A stretch of DNA of 64,000 nt from Bradyrhizobium macuxiense (GCF_001542415.1 NZ_LNCU01000039.1:118763-182762), one strand, 5' to 3'; shown: positions 38,732 through 47,361, numbered from the stretch's first letter. The notes: a model not told the origin generated them from the letters alone. Program-made: numbers and translations.

Positions 38732-40405
38732 ATGAGTTCGCTACCAGCCACGGTCCAAGATGTCTTCAACGAGCCGGGCTGCGCCAAGAATGTCACCAAG
38801 TCGCGGGCCGAGCGGAACAAGGGCTGCACCAGGCAGTTGCAGCCCGGCAGCGCCGCCGGTGGCTGCGCCTTCGACGGCGCCAAGATCGCGCTGCAACCGT
38901 TTACCGATGTCGCCCACCTGGTGCATGGCCCGATCGCGTGTGAAGGTAATTCGTGGGACAATCGCGGCTCGGCATCATCGGGTCCGAACTTGTGGCGCAC
39001 CGGCTTTACGACCGATCTGACTGAAACCGATATCGTATTTGGAGGCGAGAAGCGGCTCTATAAGGCAATCAAACAGATCATCGACAAGTGCGACCCGCCG
39101 GCCATTTTCGTCTATCAGACCTGTGTTCCCGCCATGATCGGCGACGACATCAACGCAGTCTGTAAGGCCGCTTCGCAAAGGTTCGGCACGCCGGTGATCC
39201 CAGTCAATTCGCCGGGCTTCGTCGGGTCCAAGAACCTCGGCAACAAGCTGGCCGGCGAGGCCTTGCTCGAACATGTTATCGGAACGCAAGAGCCGGACTA
39301 CACCACGCCCTACGACATCAATCTGATCGGGGAATACAATCTGTCCGGCGAGCTTTGGCAGGTCAAGCCGCTGTTTGACGAACTCGGCATCCGTATCCTG
39401 TGCTGCATCGCCGGTGATGGCAAATATCACGAAGTCGCCTCCTCGCACCGGGCACGCGCCGCCATGATGGTGTGTTCGAGGGCGATGATCAATGTCGCGC
39501 GCAAGATGGAGGAGCGTTACGGCATCCCGTTCTTCGAAGGCTCTTTCTATGGCATCCAGGACTCCAGCGGCGCACTGCGCGAGATTGCGCGGCTCCTGGT
39601 CGAGCGCGGCGCGCCGGAAGATCTGATCGGGCGCACGGAGGCTGTGATCGCGCGCGAGGAAGCGCGGGCCCGGGCCGCAATCGAGCCGTACAGGCCGCGC
39701 TTCAAAGGCAAGAAGGTCTTGCTGATGACCGGTGGCGTCAAGTCCTGGTCGGTCGTTGCCGCGCTGCAGGAAGCCGGGCTCGAACTGGTCGGAACCAGCG
39801 TGAAGAAATCCACAAAAGAGGACAAGGAGCGAATCAAGCATTTGATCGGGCAGGACGCCCACATGATCGAGGACATGACGCCGCGCGAAATGCACAAGAT
39901 GCTGAAGGACGCGAAAGCGGACATCATGCTCTCGGGCGGCAAGTCGCAGTTCGTCGCGCTGAAAGCGGCGATGCCCTGGCTCGATATCAACCAGGAGCGC
40001 TGCCACGCCTATATGGGCTATGTCGGCATCGTCAAGCTGGTCGAGGAGATCGACAAGGCGCTGTTCAACCCGATGTGGGAGCAATTGCGTCGACCACCGC
40101 CGTGGGACGGTCGGGCCGACGATTGGCAGACCAAGACGACGGCGCAGCTCGACCTGCAGCCGATTGAGATCGTCGCCGATCAAACACTGACGCAGAAGAC
40201 CCCGCGAGCGCGAAGGATTTGCTTCTGCAACACGGTCGACCTCGGCACGATCGAGGACGCGATCCGCTCACATAACCTGACCAGCGTCGAAGCGGTCACA
40301 CAGCACACCCAAGCGGTCGGTGGCTGCTGCAGACGCCGCATCGAGGACATCCTGGCAGGCAGGCCAATCTCCTGGTGGCCGGCCACGCTGCAGGCCGCGG
40401 AATAG
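38732..40405 (+). CDS. nifE: FeMo-cofactor scaffold NifE with C-terminal extension
   Basis: 557 residues. NifD-like core with cluster cysteines in PGCAKNVTKSRAERNKGC, GGCAFDGAKIALQP and GPIACEGNSWDNRG. After the core, the last about 70 residues add a module RICFCNTVDLGTIEDAIRSH ... AVGGCCRRRIEDIL resembling the Bfd/NifU-type [2Fe-2S] domain (CxC then GGCxxC). Here the second pair is CC, not CxxC. Forms the NifEN tetramer on which NifB-co is matured. Confidence 0.95.
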   Translation: MSSLPATVQDVFNEPGCAKNVTKSRAERNKGCTRQLQPGSAAGGCAFDGAKIALQPFTDVAHLVHGPIACEGNSWDNRGSASSGPNLWRTGFTTDLTETDIVFGGEKRLYKAIKQIIDKCDPPAIFVYQTCVPAMIGDDINAVCKAASQRFGTPVIPVNSPGFVGSKNLGNKLAGEALLEHVIGTQEPDYTTPYDINLIGEYNLSGELWQVKPLFDELGIRILCCIAGDGKYHEVASSHRARAAMMVCSRAMINVARKMEERYGIPFFEGSFYGIQDSSGALREIARLLVERGAPEDLIGRTEAVIAREEARARAAIEPYRPRFKGKKVLLMTGGVKSWSVVAALQEAGLELVGTSVKKSTKEDKERIKHLIGQDAHMIEDMTPREMHKMLKDAKADIMLSGGKSQFVALKAAMPWLDINQERCHAYMGYVGIVKLVEEIDKALFNPMWEQLRRPPPWDGRADDWQTKTTAQLDLQPIEIVADQTLTQKTPRARRICFCNTVDLGTIEDAIRSHNLTSVEAVTQHTQAVGGCCRRRIEDILAGRPISWWPATLQAAE

Positions 40406-40412
40406 GGGCGTC

Positions 40413-41819
40413 ATGGTCATTGTCACCACGCCGAAGAAGGCCTGTGCGGTCAACCCACTCAAGATGAGCCAGCCGATCGGCGGCGCATTCGCCTTTATGG
40501 GGCTTCGCGGGGCGATGCCGCTTCTGCACGGCCCGCAGGGATGCACGTCCTTTGGGCTCACACTGTTTGTGCGGCATTTCAGAGAGCCGGTGCCGCTGCA
40601 GACCACAGCCATGAGCGAGGTGACGACCGTGCTCGGCGGCTATGAAAATGTCGAGCAGGCTATACTCAATATCCATAATCGCGCCAAACCGGAGATTATC
40701 GGGATCTGTTCGACCGGGGTGACGGAAACCAATGGCGATGATGTTGACGCCTATATCAAGCTGATCCGCGAGAAGCATCCACAACTCGACAAGCTTCCTC
40801 TGATCTATGTCTCGACGCCCGATTTCAAAGACGCATTCCAGGACGGCTGGGGAAAGACGGTCGCGCGCATGGTCGAGGTGCTGGTCGAGGCGCCCGCGGC
40901 CGAGACCGTGCGCAATCCTGCGCAGGTGAATGTCCTTCCCGGATGTCACCTCACGCCGGGTGACCTCGACGAGCTGAGGATCATCTTTGAGGATTTCGGC
41001 CTGCAGCCATCCTTCCTGCCCGATCTGGCGGGTTCGCTGGATGGGCATATCCCCGATCACTTCACGGCAACGACGATCGGCGGCATTGGGATCGATGAAG
41101 TCGCGCGCATGGGCCGGGCCGGCTGGACGATTGCCATCGGTGCTCAGATGCGGCGAGCGGCAGAGGCCATGCAAGAGAAGACCGGGGTTCCATTTCGCCT
41201 GTTTGAACGACTCTGCGGCCTGGTCCCCAATGATGATTTCATTGCGTTTTTGAGCGAAATCAGTGGCCGCCCTGTGCCGTCAAGATATCGGCGCCAGCGC
41301 GGGCAGCTTGTCGATGCGATGCTGGACGCGCATTTCCAGATCGGCGGCCGCAGACTTGCGATCGGCGCAGAGCCTGACCTGTTGTTTGACCTGTCCAGCA
41401 TGCTGCACGAGATGGGCGCGCAGGTGACCGCGGCCGTGACGACCACGCAATCGGCGGTGCTGGAGCAGATCAAGACCAAGGAGGTGCAGATCGGCGATCT
41501 GGAGGACCTGGAAGAGCTTGCCAGGACCAGGGATTGCGATCTGCTGATCACGCATTCGCATGGTCGGCAGGCCGCGACACGCCTGAAGATTCCGTTCTAT
41601 CGGGCGGGCTTTCCGATGTTTGACCGGCTCGGGGCAGGACACCAGGTGTCCGTCGGCTATCGGGGCACGCGGAATCTGATCTTCGAGATCGCCAATCTGG
41701 TGATCGCCGACCGTGAGGCAAATCATGCGCCGACGCCGGATAGCTGGCGGAGCGCGACGCTGCCGTCAAGGGGCGGCCGGCGGAGCTCCATCGACGCAGT
41801 AGAGAGGTCGATTGCATGA
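40413..41819 (+). CDS. nifN: FeMo-cofactor scaffold NifN
   Basis: 468 residues from ATG 40413; the frame upstream overlaps nifE and is not homologous. NifK-like with KKACAVNPLKMSQPIGGAFA, GPQGCTSFGLTLFVRHF and CSTGVTETNGDD. Partner of NifE. Overlaps nifX by 4 bp. Confidence 0.95.
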   Translation: MVIVTTPKKACAVNPLKMSQPIGGAFAFMGLRGAMPLLHGPQGCTSFGLTLFVRHFREPVPLQTTAMSEVTTVLGGYENVEQAILNIHNRAKPEIIGICSTGVTETNGDDVDAYIKLIREKHPQLDKLPLIYVSTPDFKDAFQDGWGKTVARMVEVLVEAPAAETVRNPAQVNVLPGCHLTPGDLDELRIIFEDFGLQPSFLPDLAGSLDGHIPDHFTATTIGGIGIDEVARMGRAGWTIAIGAQMRRAAEAMQEKTGVPFRLFERLCGLVPNDDFIAFLSEISGRPVPSRYRRQRGQLVDAMLDAHFQIGGRRLAIGAEPDLLFDLSSMLHEMGAQVTAAVTTTQSAVLEQIKTKEVQIGDLEDLEELARTRDCDLLITHSHGRQAATRLKIPFYRAGFPMFDRLGAGHQVSVGYRGTRNLIFEIANLVIADREANHAPTPDSWRSATLPSRGGRRSSIDAVERSIA

Positions 41820-42211
41820 AAGTTGCGTTCGCTACTCAAGATCTCAGGCGCGTCGATGCCCATTTTGGCTGGGCGAAGAATATCGCCGTCTACGAGGTCG
41901 GGCCAGGCGGACACGTATTTCTCAAAGCGGTCCAGTTCGACGGCGACCTGAAGGAAGACGGCGACGAAGACAAGCTGGCGCCCAAGATCGAGGCGATCAA
42001 GGATTGCGCCATCCTCTATGTCGGTGCCATCGGCGGCTCCGGCGCCGCGCGGGTGGTGGCCAGAAAGATCCACCCCATCAAGGTCAACAAGCCAGAAAGT
42101 ATCCAGGTACTGCTGGAAAAGCTCGAGCGCGTGCTGAAGGGCACGCCGCCGCCATGGCTACGCAAAGCCCTGGCCAAGGACAAGAAGCGCACATTCGATT
42201 TCGACGAATGA
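41816..42211 (+). CDS. nifX: NifX, FeMo-cofactor precursor carrier
   Basis: 131 residues. NifX/NafY-type domain ([20 protein letters not shown] at the N terminus, [18 protein letters not shown]). Binds NifB-co and the VK-cluster during transfer to NifEN. The same domain forms the C terminus of NifB at 51852. Confidence 0.93.
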   Translation: MKVAFATQDLRRVDAHFGWAKNIAVYEVGPGGHVFLKAVQFDGDLKEDGDEDKLAPKIEAIKDCAILYVGAIGGSGAARVVARKIHPIKVNKPESIQVLLEKLERVLKGTPPPWLRKALAKDKKRTFDFDE

Positions 42212-42218
42212 GGATCAC

Positions 42219-42689
42219 ATGACCGAGGCTGCAGACGTCATGCAACCCGCTGGCGGGTTCGATGCACCATTCGTCAAAGAGCTGGTCAGGATTTGGCGGG
42301 CTGAGGACATGAGTGGGGCCTGGGCCGGCAAGAGCGATCTCGACCTCCTCGAGCCTTATATCCTGGACAAGGAGAAGCGACGCGCACTGCCGGTCATCGG
42401 CGATCCCGATCCGGATACGGTCTGGCGGCTGGAGCTGTTCTTCAACGCCGTCGCCGTTTCGATCGAGAAGGCGACCGACGTGATGATCCAGCCGATGCTG
42501 AAGATGCACCATGAGGGCTTTGGTCGCTTGGTGCTGATTGGGGGGCGGCTGATCGCGGTGAACAAGCAGCTTCGGGATGTACATCGCTTCGGATTCGACA
42601 ATCTCGCAAAGCTTGCCAGTGAAGGTAACAAGTACATTCGGGACGGAATAAAGATGATCAGGAAATTTCCCGATGTGGCGAACTATTGA
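42219..42689 (+). CDS. NifX-associated protein (DUF269 type)
   Basis: 156 residues. Contains [40 protein letters not shown] and the C-terminal GTxR-like [16 protein letters not shown], typical of the DUF269 protein that follows nifX in many diazotrophs. Role unknown, presumed in FeMo-cofactor traffic. 7 bp after nifX. Confidence 0.88.
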   Translation: MTEAADVMQPAGGFDAPFVKELVRIWRAEDMSGAWAGKSDLDLLEPYILDKEKRRALPVIGDPDPDTVWRLELFFNAVAVSIEKATDVMIQPMLKMHHEGFGRLVLIGGRLIAVNKQLRDVHRFGFDNLAKLASEGNKYIRDGIKMIRKFPDVANY

Positions 42690-42698
42690 GGGCCGCAC

Positions 42699-42899
42699 AT
42701 GAGCGATCGCGAGATACTGTTAGCAGAATTGAAGAAGCTGTCGTCCAGAGCGTTGCAGGCCAAAATGGATCTGCACGATCTGTCGGAAGAATTGCCCGTC
42801 AACTGGACTTCGATCATGGCGGTGGCGCAGAAGGCGCACGATGCCTACGCCGAACTCGAGCGCAGGAGCCAGGACCTGAAGGCGCTGGCAAAAGCGTAG
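42699..42899 (+). CDS. CCE_0567-type small nif protein
   Basis: 66 residues, all helical (LLAELKKLSSRALQAKMDLH then DLSEELPVNWTSIMAVAQKA). Matches the short helical protein that accompanies fdxB and nifX in nif clusters. Function unknown. Confidence 0.8.
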   Translation: MSDREILLAELKKLSSRALQAKMDLHDLSEELPVNWTSIMAVAQKAHDAYAELERRSQDLKALAKA

Positions 42900-42913
42900 A
42901 GGAGATCCCCATC

Positions 42914-43210
42914 ATGTCATTTGCAACGCGCGGCGGCCGCGACTGGACGCCGGACTACTTGAGTGCGATCGATACCAAGAAGTGCATCGGCTGTGGCCGC
43001 TGCTTCAAGGTCTGCGGTCGTGATGTCATGACATTGAAGGGCATCAACGAGGAGGGCGAACTTGTCGATCTCGACGACGATGATGATGAGGTTGAGAAGA
43101 AAATTATGGTCATGAATGACCAGGGCGCCTGCATCGGCTGTGGCGCCTGCGCCAGGGTTTGTCCGACCAATTGCCAGACCCACGTTTCCGCCGCAGCGGA
43201 AGCGGCGTGA
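42914..43210 (+). CDS. fdxB: Nif-specific ferredoxin III
   Basis: 98 residues from ATG 42914. Two cluster motifs CIGCGRCFKVC and CIGCGACARVCPTNC, separated by an acidic stretch (LVDLDDDDDEVEKK). Proposed electron donor in cofactor assembly or to nitrogenase. Last gene of the nifDKENX unit. Confidence 0.9.
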   Translation: MSFATRGGRDWTPDYLSAIDTKKCIGCGRCFKVCGRDVMTLKGINEEGELVDLDDDDDEVEKKIMVMNDQGACIGCGACARVCPTNCQTHVSAAAEAA

Positions 43211-43339
43211 AGCGGCCTATGTCCGCCTCTGCCAGAAGGGGGCCAATCGGGCAGTGTCGTGGAATGCCGGGTTCCGAGGGCCATGAGCTTGATGGTTCGG
43301 GCAAATACTGAAGAAGCTCATTTGTCGCAAAAGTGCGAA

Positions 43340-43355
43340 TGTGGCTGGTCCAACA
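43340..43355. promoter_or_regulatory. NifA upstream activator site before the Rieske gene
   Basis: TGTGGCTGGTCCAACA, a perfect TGT-N10-ACA, 177 bp upstream of the -24 candidate and 217 bp from the gene. Confidence 0.55.
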
Positions 43356-43516
43356 GCTAGCCCGAAAGTTGAAACCCGAAGATTGATTTCGTGGCGGCCG
43401 CGAGCTGCATCGGCGGTGGACCGAGACTGCGCGAATGCTGGCGCGGCTCGGCCGATTGTGTCCCCGGTCCAATCGGGGGCGGACGCAACTTCAGGCGCCG
43501 CGCGTTCGTAAAAAAC

Positions 43517-43532
43517 TGGACGATCCGTGGCT
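43517..43532 (+). promoter_or_regulatory. Candidate sigma-54 promoter of the Rieske gene
   Basis: TGGACGATCCGTGGCT keeps GG (43518-43519) and GC (43530-43531) exactly 10 bp apart, but the TTGC part reads TGGC, so the match is moderate. Confidence 0.45.
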
Positions 43533-43536
43533 CTGA

Positions 43537-43552
43537 GATCCCTGCAGGGATC
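43537..43552. promoter_or_regulatory. 16-bp perfect palindrome before the Rieske gene
   Basis: GATCCCTGCAGGGATC, fully self-complementary, located between the candidate promoter and the start codon in the 5' leader. Could be a regulator site or an RNA hairpin with no loop to spare. No known owner. Confidence 0.45.
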
Positions 43553-43565
43553 ATCATGAAAGGTT

Positions 43566-43982
43566 ATGGTTATGACCAGGCAAGGGGCGCAGCCCCACAC
43601 CGTCTATGCGATCTGCGGCTTCGAGGACATTCCAAGCCGCCGGGCCATCGGCTTCCATCTCATGATCCTCAGTGAGGACGGGAAGCGCAGGCCGTGGCCC
43701 ATCATTGTGGTACGCTGGGGCAAGAAGGTGCTTGGCTATCTCAACAAATGCCCACACGACGACGTCAATCTGGACTGGGAGCGCAACGAGTTCCTCGATC
43801 CATATGGAACCCGGCTGATGTGCGGCAAGCACGGCTCGACGTTCGAGCTTGGCAGCGGCCGCTGCGTCGGCGGTCCTTGTAAGGGCGGAGAACTCACGCC
43901 GGTCGCGCTGACAGTTTTGGACGGCGACATATGCGTCATCGGCGTGCGACTTGTCGAGGAGGATCCCGCCGGCGAGAGCTGA
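43566..43982 (+). CDS. Nif-linked Rieske [2Fe-2S] protein
   Basis: 138 residues. Rieske motif CPHDDVNLDWE ... LMCGKHGSTFELG, with paired Cys-His ligands (CPH and CGKH). No catalytic iron domain, so it is an electron-transfer ferredoxin, not an oxygenase. A second start ATG at 43572 fits the AAAGG better. Lies between fdxB and two minus-strand nif-regulated genes. Probably an electron carrier induced with nitrogenase. Confidence 0.85.
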   Translation: MVMTRQGAQPHTVYAICGFEDIPSRRAIGFHLMILSEDGKRRPWPIIVVRWGKKVLGYLNKCPHDDVNLDWERNEFLDPYGTRLMCGKHGSTFELGSGRCVGGPCKGGELTPVALTVLDGDICVIGVRLVEEDPAGES

Positions 43983-43992
43983 AGCGGCGCGC

Positions 43993-44583
43993 TCAGACCG
44001 GCCGGTTCTCGTTGCGGTTCTTCACAGGCGCCATTCTCTTCAGGCCGTCTTCGTAAGAGATCTCATCATAGGACGCATCGAGACCCTTTGCCGCGTCGAG
44101 CAGGTAGTCGAGTTTGCCGCCCGCGTCGAGCTTCTTGATGTCATCCTTGTTGACCCCGACCAGGTCCATCATCTCCTTCCAGACTGTGGATTCGTCGCAT
44201 GGCAGCACGTGGAAGGTGACATTGCCCAGCTTGATCCGGTATTTCGCCAACAGGTCTATGTTGTTGCAGAACATAATGTAGCGACCGTCCGGGCTGAGCG
44301 CGCCGTCAAGCACGTCTGCGACGTCACCGAGATAAGCGAGGGAGTGCAGATAGCCGGCAAGCATAGAAATAGTGCTTTCCCCATCCTGCGCGATCGTCAG
44401 CACCTGTTCGATCGAATAGTCCGGCGGCCGCTTCTCGTCCGCGACCTGGGCCTGGAACTTCAGCGCGATATCGCCGCGGAAACCAAATCGGCCTGGCTTG
44501 GTGGTCCCGCCTTTAAGTACGGCATTGAGTAGGCGACCCTCCTTCTCTAGGCGGCCGAGCGCGGTGTTCTCGATTGCAGTCAT
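43993..44583 (-). CDS. Orphan protein with its own sigma-54 promoter
   Basis: 196 residues from ATG 44583; an upstream in-frame start (44646) would overlap the promoter. Sequence is even and protein-like (MTAIENTALGRLEKEGRLLN, SPDGRYIMFCNNIDLLAKYR, VTFHVLPCDESTVWKEMMDL). I recognise no family, signal peptide or membrane segment, so it is likely cytoplasmic. It lies 10 bp after the Rieske gene, convergent, and downstream of the ClpS-AAA+ gene on the same strand with a promoter of its own. Confidence 0.7.
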   Translation of the reverse strand: MTAIENTALGRLEKEGRLLNAVLKGGTTKPGRFGFRGDIALKFQAQVADEKRPPDYSIEQVLTIAQDGESTISMLAGYLHSLAYLGDVADVLDGALSPDGRYIMFCNNIDLLAKYRIKLGNVTFHVLPCDESTVWKEMMDLVGVNKDDIKKLDAGGKLDYLLDAAKGLDASYDEISYEDGLKRMAPVKNRNENRPV

Positions 44584-44641
44584 GAAGATCGTCCTCAATC
44601 CGAGCTGATCGCCGGACACTTTTTGCCGGCGAGACACACAA

Positions 44642-44657
44642 TGCAAAGGTCTTGCCG
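44642..44657 (-). promoter_or_regulatory. Sigma-54 promoter of the orphan gene
   Basis: On the minus strand CGGCAAGACCTTTGCA has GG and GC 10 bp apart (plus positions 55-56 and 43-44 of the 446xx block). 59 bp upstream of the ATG at 44583. A near-match NifA site CGT-N10-ACA lies at 44732-44747. Confidence 0.65.
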
Positions 44658-44937
44658 TTGCAAGCGCGACGGTTCATTGAAGTATTCGTGGATAAAAAAC
44701 GCGCAATTGGGCCGCGATCGACAGATAAGCGCGTCAGGAACGCGACATTGTCGGACCTGAATGGCCGGCGTAATGGATCTGCCCTTTTTTGTTTGGCTCG
44801 GTCGTGAAGCCGATCGTTTTCTAATTGCAATGCTTTACGTTTGCCGGCCAGCGTCCTTGGAGCCCCCCATCTGATCCTGGCGGCCGCGTTCGGTGCCCTC
44901 CTCGTGCGAGTTTGCGGCGCGCCAAGAGGCACTCGGC

Positions 44938-46668
44938 TTAATGGCGCGCTTTCCTTGACCTTCGAGGCGGTTCGATTTCACCAGTCGCTCCGCTTCGTGT
45001 CCCGGCAACCATCGTTTGGGGGCCGCCGAGCAGCTTCGCGTTGAGTCGCCCGCCGGCGAACAACATATCATCGAGGGCTTCGTGGAGATCGGTTGCGCTC
45101 ACTGAATGTCCGCCGTCACGCTCAATGCTTGATTGCGTAATGCGCCGCATCAGCTCCTTGATGAAAATGACACTGACCCCTTCGGTACTGCGTACGGCTT
45201 CGGCAACGATCTCCGCCTCAAGCGGCAGACCCCCGCTGTAAAGCCGGATCAGCTTGCCGCGGCTGGCTGCATCCGGCAGCGGCAGCTCGATCGCCTGGTT
45301 AATACGGCCGGGGCAATCGGCCAGGGTGACCTCGAGCTGGTCGGGACGGTTGGTGGTGAGCACGAAGAGGATATCGGCATCGTCTCTCAAGCCGTCCAAT
45401 TCATTCAGTAGCTTCTTCAGCAAGGATATCTCGCTTGCGGCCCAAATGCTGCGGTTGCCGGCGATCCGATCGACATCGTCGATCACCACCATCGTTGGTT
45501 GCAGCAGGCGCGCCAGTGTCATATAGGCGCTCAGCAGCTCGACCTGTTCGGCGGTAATGATCAGCGTGGTGTAGCCCGGCAGGTTGGTAGCGAGATAGCG
45601 GATCGTGTGAGTTTTCCCGGTGCCGGGCGGACCATAGAGCAGAATGCCCTTGCGGGTCGACTGGCCGAGCCGGCGTAGTGCATCGCGCGCATCGACGAAG
45701 TCCAACACGCTGCGATCGAGCAGCTTGAGTGCCCGTTCGGGCAAGATGACGTCCTCACGCTTGACCTTCGCCAGCCGATGTACCGTCACGCCCCTGACGT
45801 GGCCAGGGCAATCCGCGCCTCCGTCGAGCGAGAGGATCTTGCCACGATAGCAGCATGTAGAGTGGACGGTTCTTTCTAGTTCATCAAAGCAGCATTGCAC
45901 GAAGCTGTCGCCGGTATCGCGCGCAGGGACTATGATTTCGATGCGGATCCGGGCCCCGGCGTCAAATTCGCGATCCTGAGAGAGCACGACGGCGTAGGGG
46001 AATTCGCTCGCTTGGCAAAGCCACAAGCCGTTACGCAAACATTTGACTGGCGCCATCTCGCCCGTATCGATCTCGTCAAATTGGGGCGGTACAAGTGAAA
46101 TCGCATCAGATCCACGGCGTTTCATTCGAGCGAATGAAAGCGCCTCATCCCAATGCCGTTCATACGCGCCGAAGAAGCGGATTGGGTCAGCAAAAAGCTT
46201 GTCGATAGCGACCTGGACGTCAGCGCGCATGTAGGCCGGCAAGTGCCGCACCGTGGTGGCGAGTTCTCCGGGCAGAAAATCGGCAAAGTGCCATGCCAGC
46301 GCATCACAGGCATATTCGAATTGCACGTCCGACAGCTCGGCTGTGTCCGCCTTGCTAGCGGCTTCGCTCGTGATCAGCAGGGGAAATCCTCCGGCCCGAA
46401 TGCGATTCTGTGCTTCCTCGATCAGCGCTTTCGCAACTGAGGGTGGATAGGGGCCGCAGACGGCCTTGCCGTGCTGCCAGACGAACTCGGCAAGTGCACT
46501 GGCATCCCGCTGCTGCTTCCCGAATACCTCGCGCAGCAGGCGCACGACGAAACCGACAGGCGTGTCGTCGTCGTTATGAAAGACAAGCCGAATGGATTCA
46601 GCATCTACACAGGCCGGGTCCATCAAAACCCCCGGTGAGCGTTCTGGTTCTTCGGGCACATGGTTCAT
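44938..46668 (-). CDS. ClpS-like domain fused to an AAA+ ATPase
   Basis: 576 residues. Residues about 25-102 (IRLVFHNDDDTPVGFVVRLL, KAVCGPYPPSVAKALIEEAQ, FPLLITSE) match the core of ClpS, the adaptor that recognises N-terminal degradation signals. The NDD pocket residues are kept, but the pocket histidine (E. coli H66) is replaced, reading VWQHG for VHYQG. Residues 270-470 are a classical AAA+ module: Walker A GPPGTGKT (346-353), Walker B VVIDDVD with Asp in place of the usual Glu, sensor Asn in TTNRPDQ and DCPGRIN as arginine finger. No protease domain. A sigma-54 promoter and a perfect NifA site precede it. I infer a nitrogen-fixation-induced unfoldase or remodeller with built-in substrate recognition. 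Confidence 0.8.
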   Translation of the reverse strand: MNHVPEEPERSPGVLMDPACVDAESIRLVFHNDDDTPVGFVVRLLREVFGKQQRDASALAEFVWQHGKAVCGPYPPSVAKALIEEAQNRIRAGGFPLLITSEAASKADTAELSDVQFEYACDALAWHFADFLPGELATTVRHLPAYMRADVQVAIDKLFADPIRFFGAYERHWDEALSFARMKRRGSDAISLVPPQFDEIDTGEMAPVKCLRNGLWLCQASEFPYAVVLSQDREFDAGARIRIEIIVPARDTGDSFVQCCFDELERTVHSTCCYRGKILSLDGGADCPGHVRGVTVHRLAKVKREDVILPERALKLLDRSVLDFVDARDALRRLGQSTRKGILLYGPPGTGKTHTIRYLATNLPGYTTLIITAEQVELLSAYMTLARLLQPTMVVIDDVDRIAGNRSIWAASEISLLKKLLNELDGLRDDADILFVLTTNRPDQLEVTLADCPGRINQAIELPLPDAASRGKLIRLYSGGLPLEAEIVAEAVRSTEGVSVIFIKELMRRITQSSIERDGGHSVSATDLHEALDDMLFAGGRLNAKLLGGPQTMVAGTRSGATGEIEPPRRSRKARH

Positions 46669-46724
46669 GCGGATCGTCCTTGTCGAACATGGTTGCCGGA
46701 CGGGGCCGCCGGCATGAGGCGCGA

Positions 46725-46740
46725 TGCAAATTCGTTGCCG
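46725..46740 (-). promoter_or_regulatory. Sigma-54 promoter of the ClpS-AAA+ gene
   Basis: On the minus strand CGGCAACGAATTTGCA keeps GG and GC exactly 10 bp apart with a good TTTGCA. 57 bp upstream of the ATG at 46668. Confidence 0.75.
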
Positions 46741-46770
46741 TAACGCGGCTCATGCTGGACCAACGGGTGC

Positions 46771-46786
46771 TGTCCTAGTTAGGACA
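46771..46786. promoter_or_regulatory. NifA upstream activator site, ClpS-AAA+ gene
   Basis: TGTCCTAGTTAGGACA, a perfect TGT-N10-ACA that is almost fully palindromic (TGTCCTA / TAGGACA). It lies 31 bp beyond the -24 end of the promoter. Confidence 0.75.
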
Positions 46787-47076
46787 CTCGCAGAAGGGAA
46801 ATTTAAGACGTCGCTCTGGCTGACCTACCTTAAGTGAGGTCGCGCCTGTCCGGGTACATGCTGGAATTATGTTCGGACCTAGACACTTGGACGTAGTAGA
46901 CTACAAAGTTGCGGGAGCGTCGTTCGTCGCTCTCGTCATCCTGCGTGAGCTGGCTTCGGATCGTATGACGATCCAATTTGCGGATGAACGGGACTTCGGC
47001 CTCAGCCTGTGCCCCCTCGCGAAGGTCTTTCCTTCAAAATCACTTTCTGAAAACGCGCCAGTATGCGCAGCGCTGT
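46787..47076. other. Intergenic stretch, nothing recognised
   Basis: No credible gene; the plus-strand frame 46869-47204 runs antisense into the toxin gene and has no recognisable domain. Confidence 0.45.
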
Positions 47077-47349
47077 TCATTCTCCGAAGAGGTCCGAGTG
47101 CGTCCCTGTGCGGACAAGCACCAATTCCTCATCGTTATTCTGATAAATCAAGCACCAGTCGCCCTGCACATGGCAGCCGCGATAACCTTCCCAAGGGCCC
47201 TTGAGAGGGTGATCGTCATCAATTGGTGATAGCGGCGTGTTCTTCCGAAGTTTATCGACAATGGTGACGAGCTTCACCATCCGATAGCCTCGGCTCTTAA
47301 CTCGCTTATGATCTTTTTTGTACTGGGTTGTGAGTCGGAGGGGATTCAT
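47077..47349 (-). CDS. YafQ-family mRNA interferase toxin
   Basis: 90 residues. TTQYKKDHKRVKSRGYRMVK, LSPIDDDHPLKGPWEGYRGC, HVQGDWCLIYQNNDEELVLV and TGTHSDLFGE match the RelE/YafQ fold with the catalytic histidines and the terminal SDLF. Cleaves mRNA at the ribosome. Antitoxin gene is immediately upstream, 12 bp away. Confidence 0.9.
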   Translation of the reverse strand: MNPLRLTTQYKKDHKRVKSRGYRMVKLVTIVDKLRKNTPLSPIDDDHPLKGPWEGYRGCHVQGDWCLIYQNNDEELVLVRTGTHSDLFGE

Positions 47350-47361
47350 CCCCTCCGAGTA

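Noticed and set aside
43951..44532. 193-residue plus-strand frame antisense to the orphan gene
   Set aside because: The minus-strand frame has the natural composition, a clear start and a promoter; the plus frame is a shadow.
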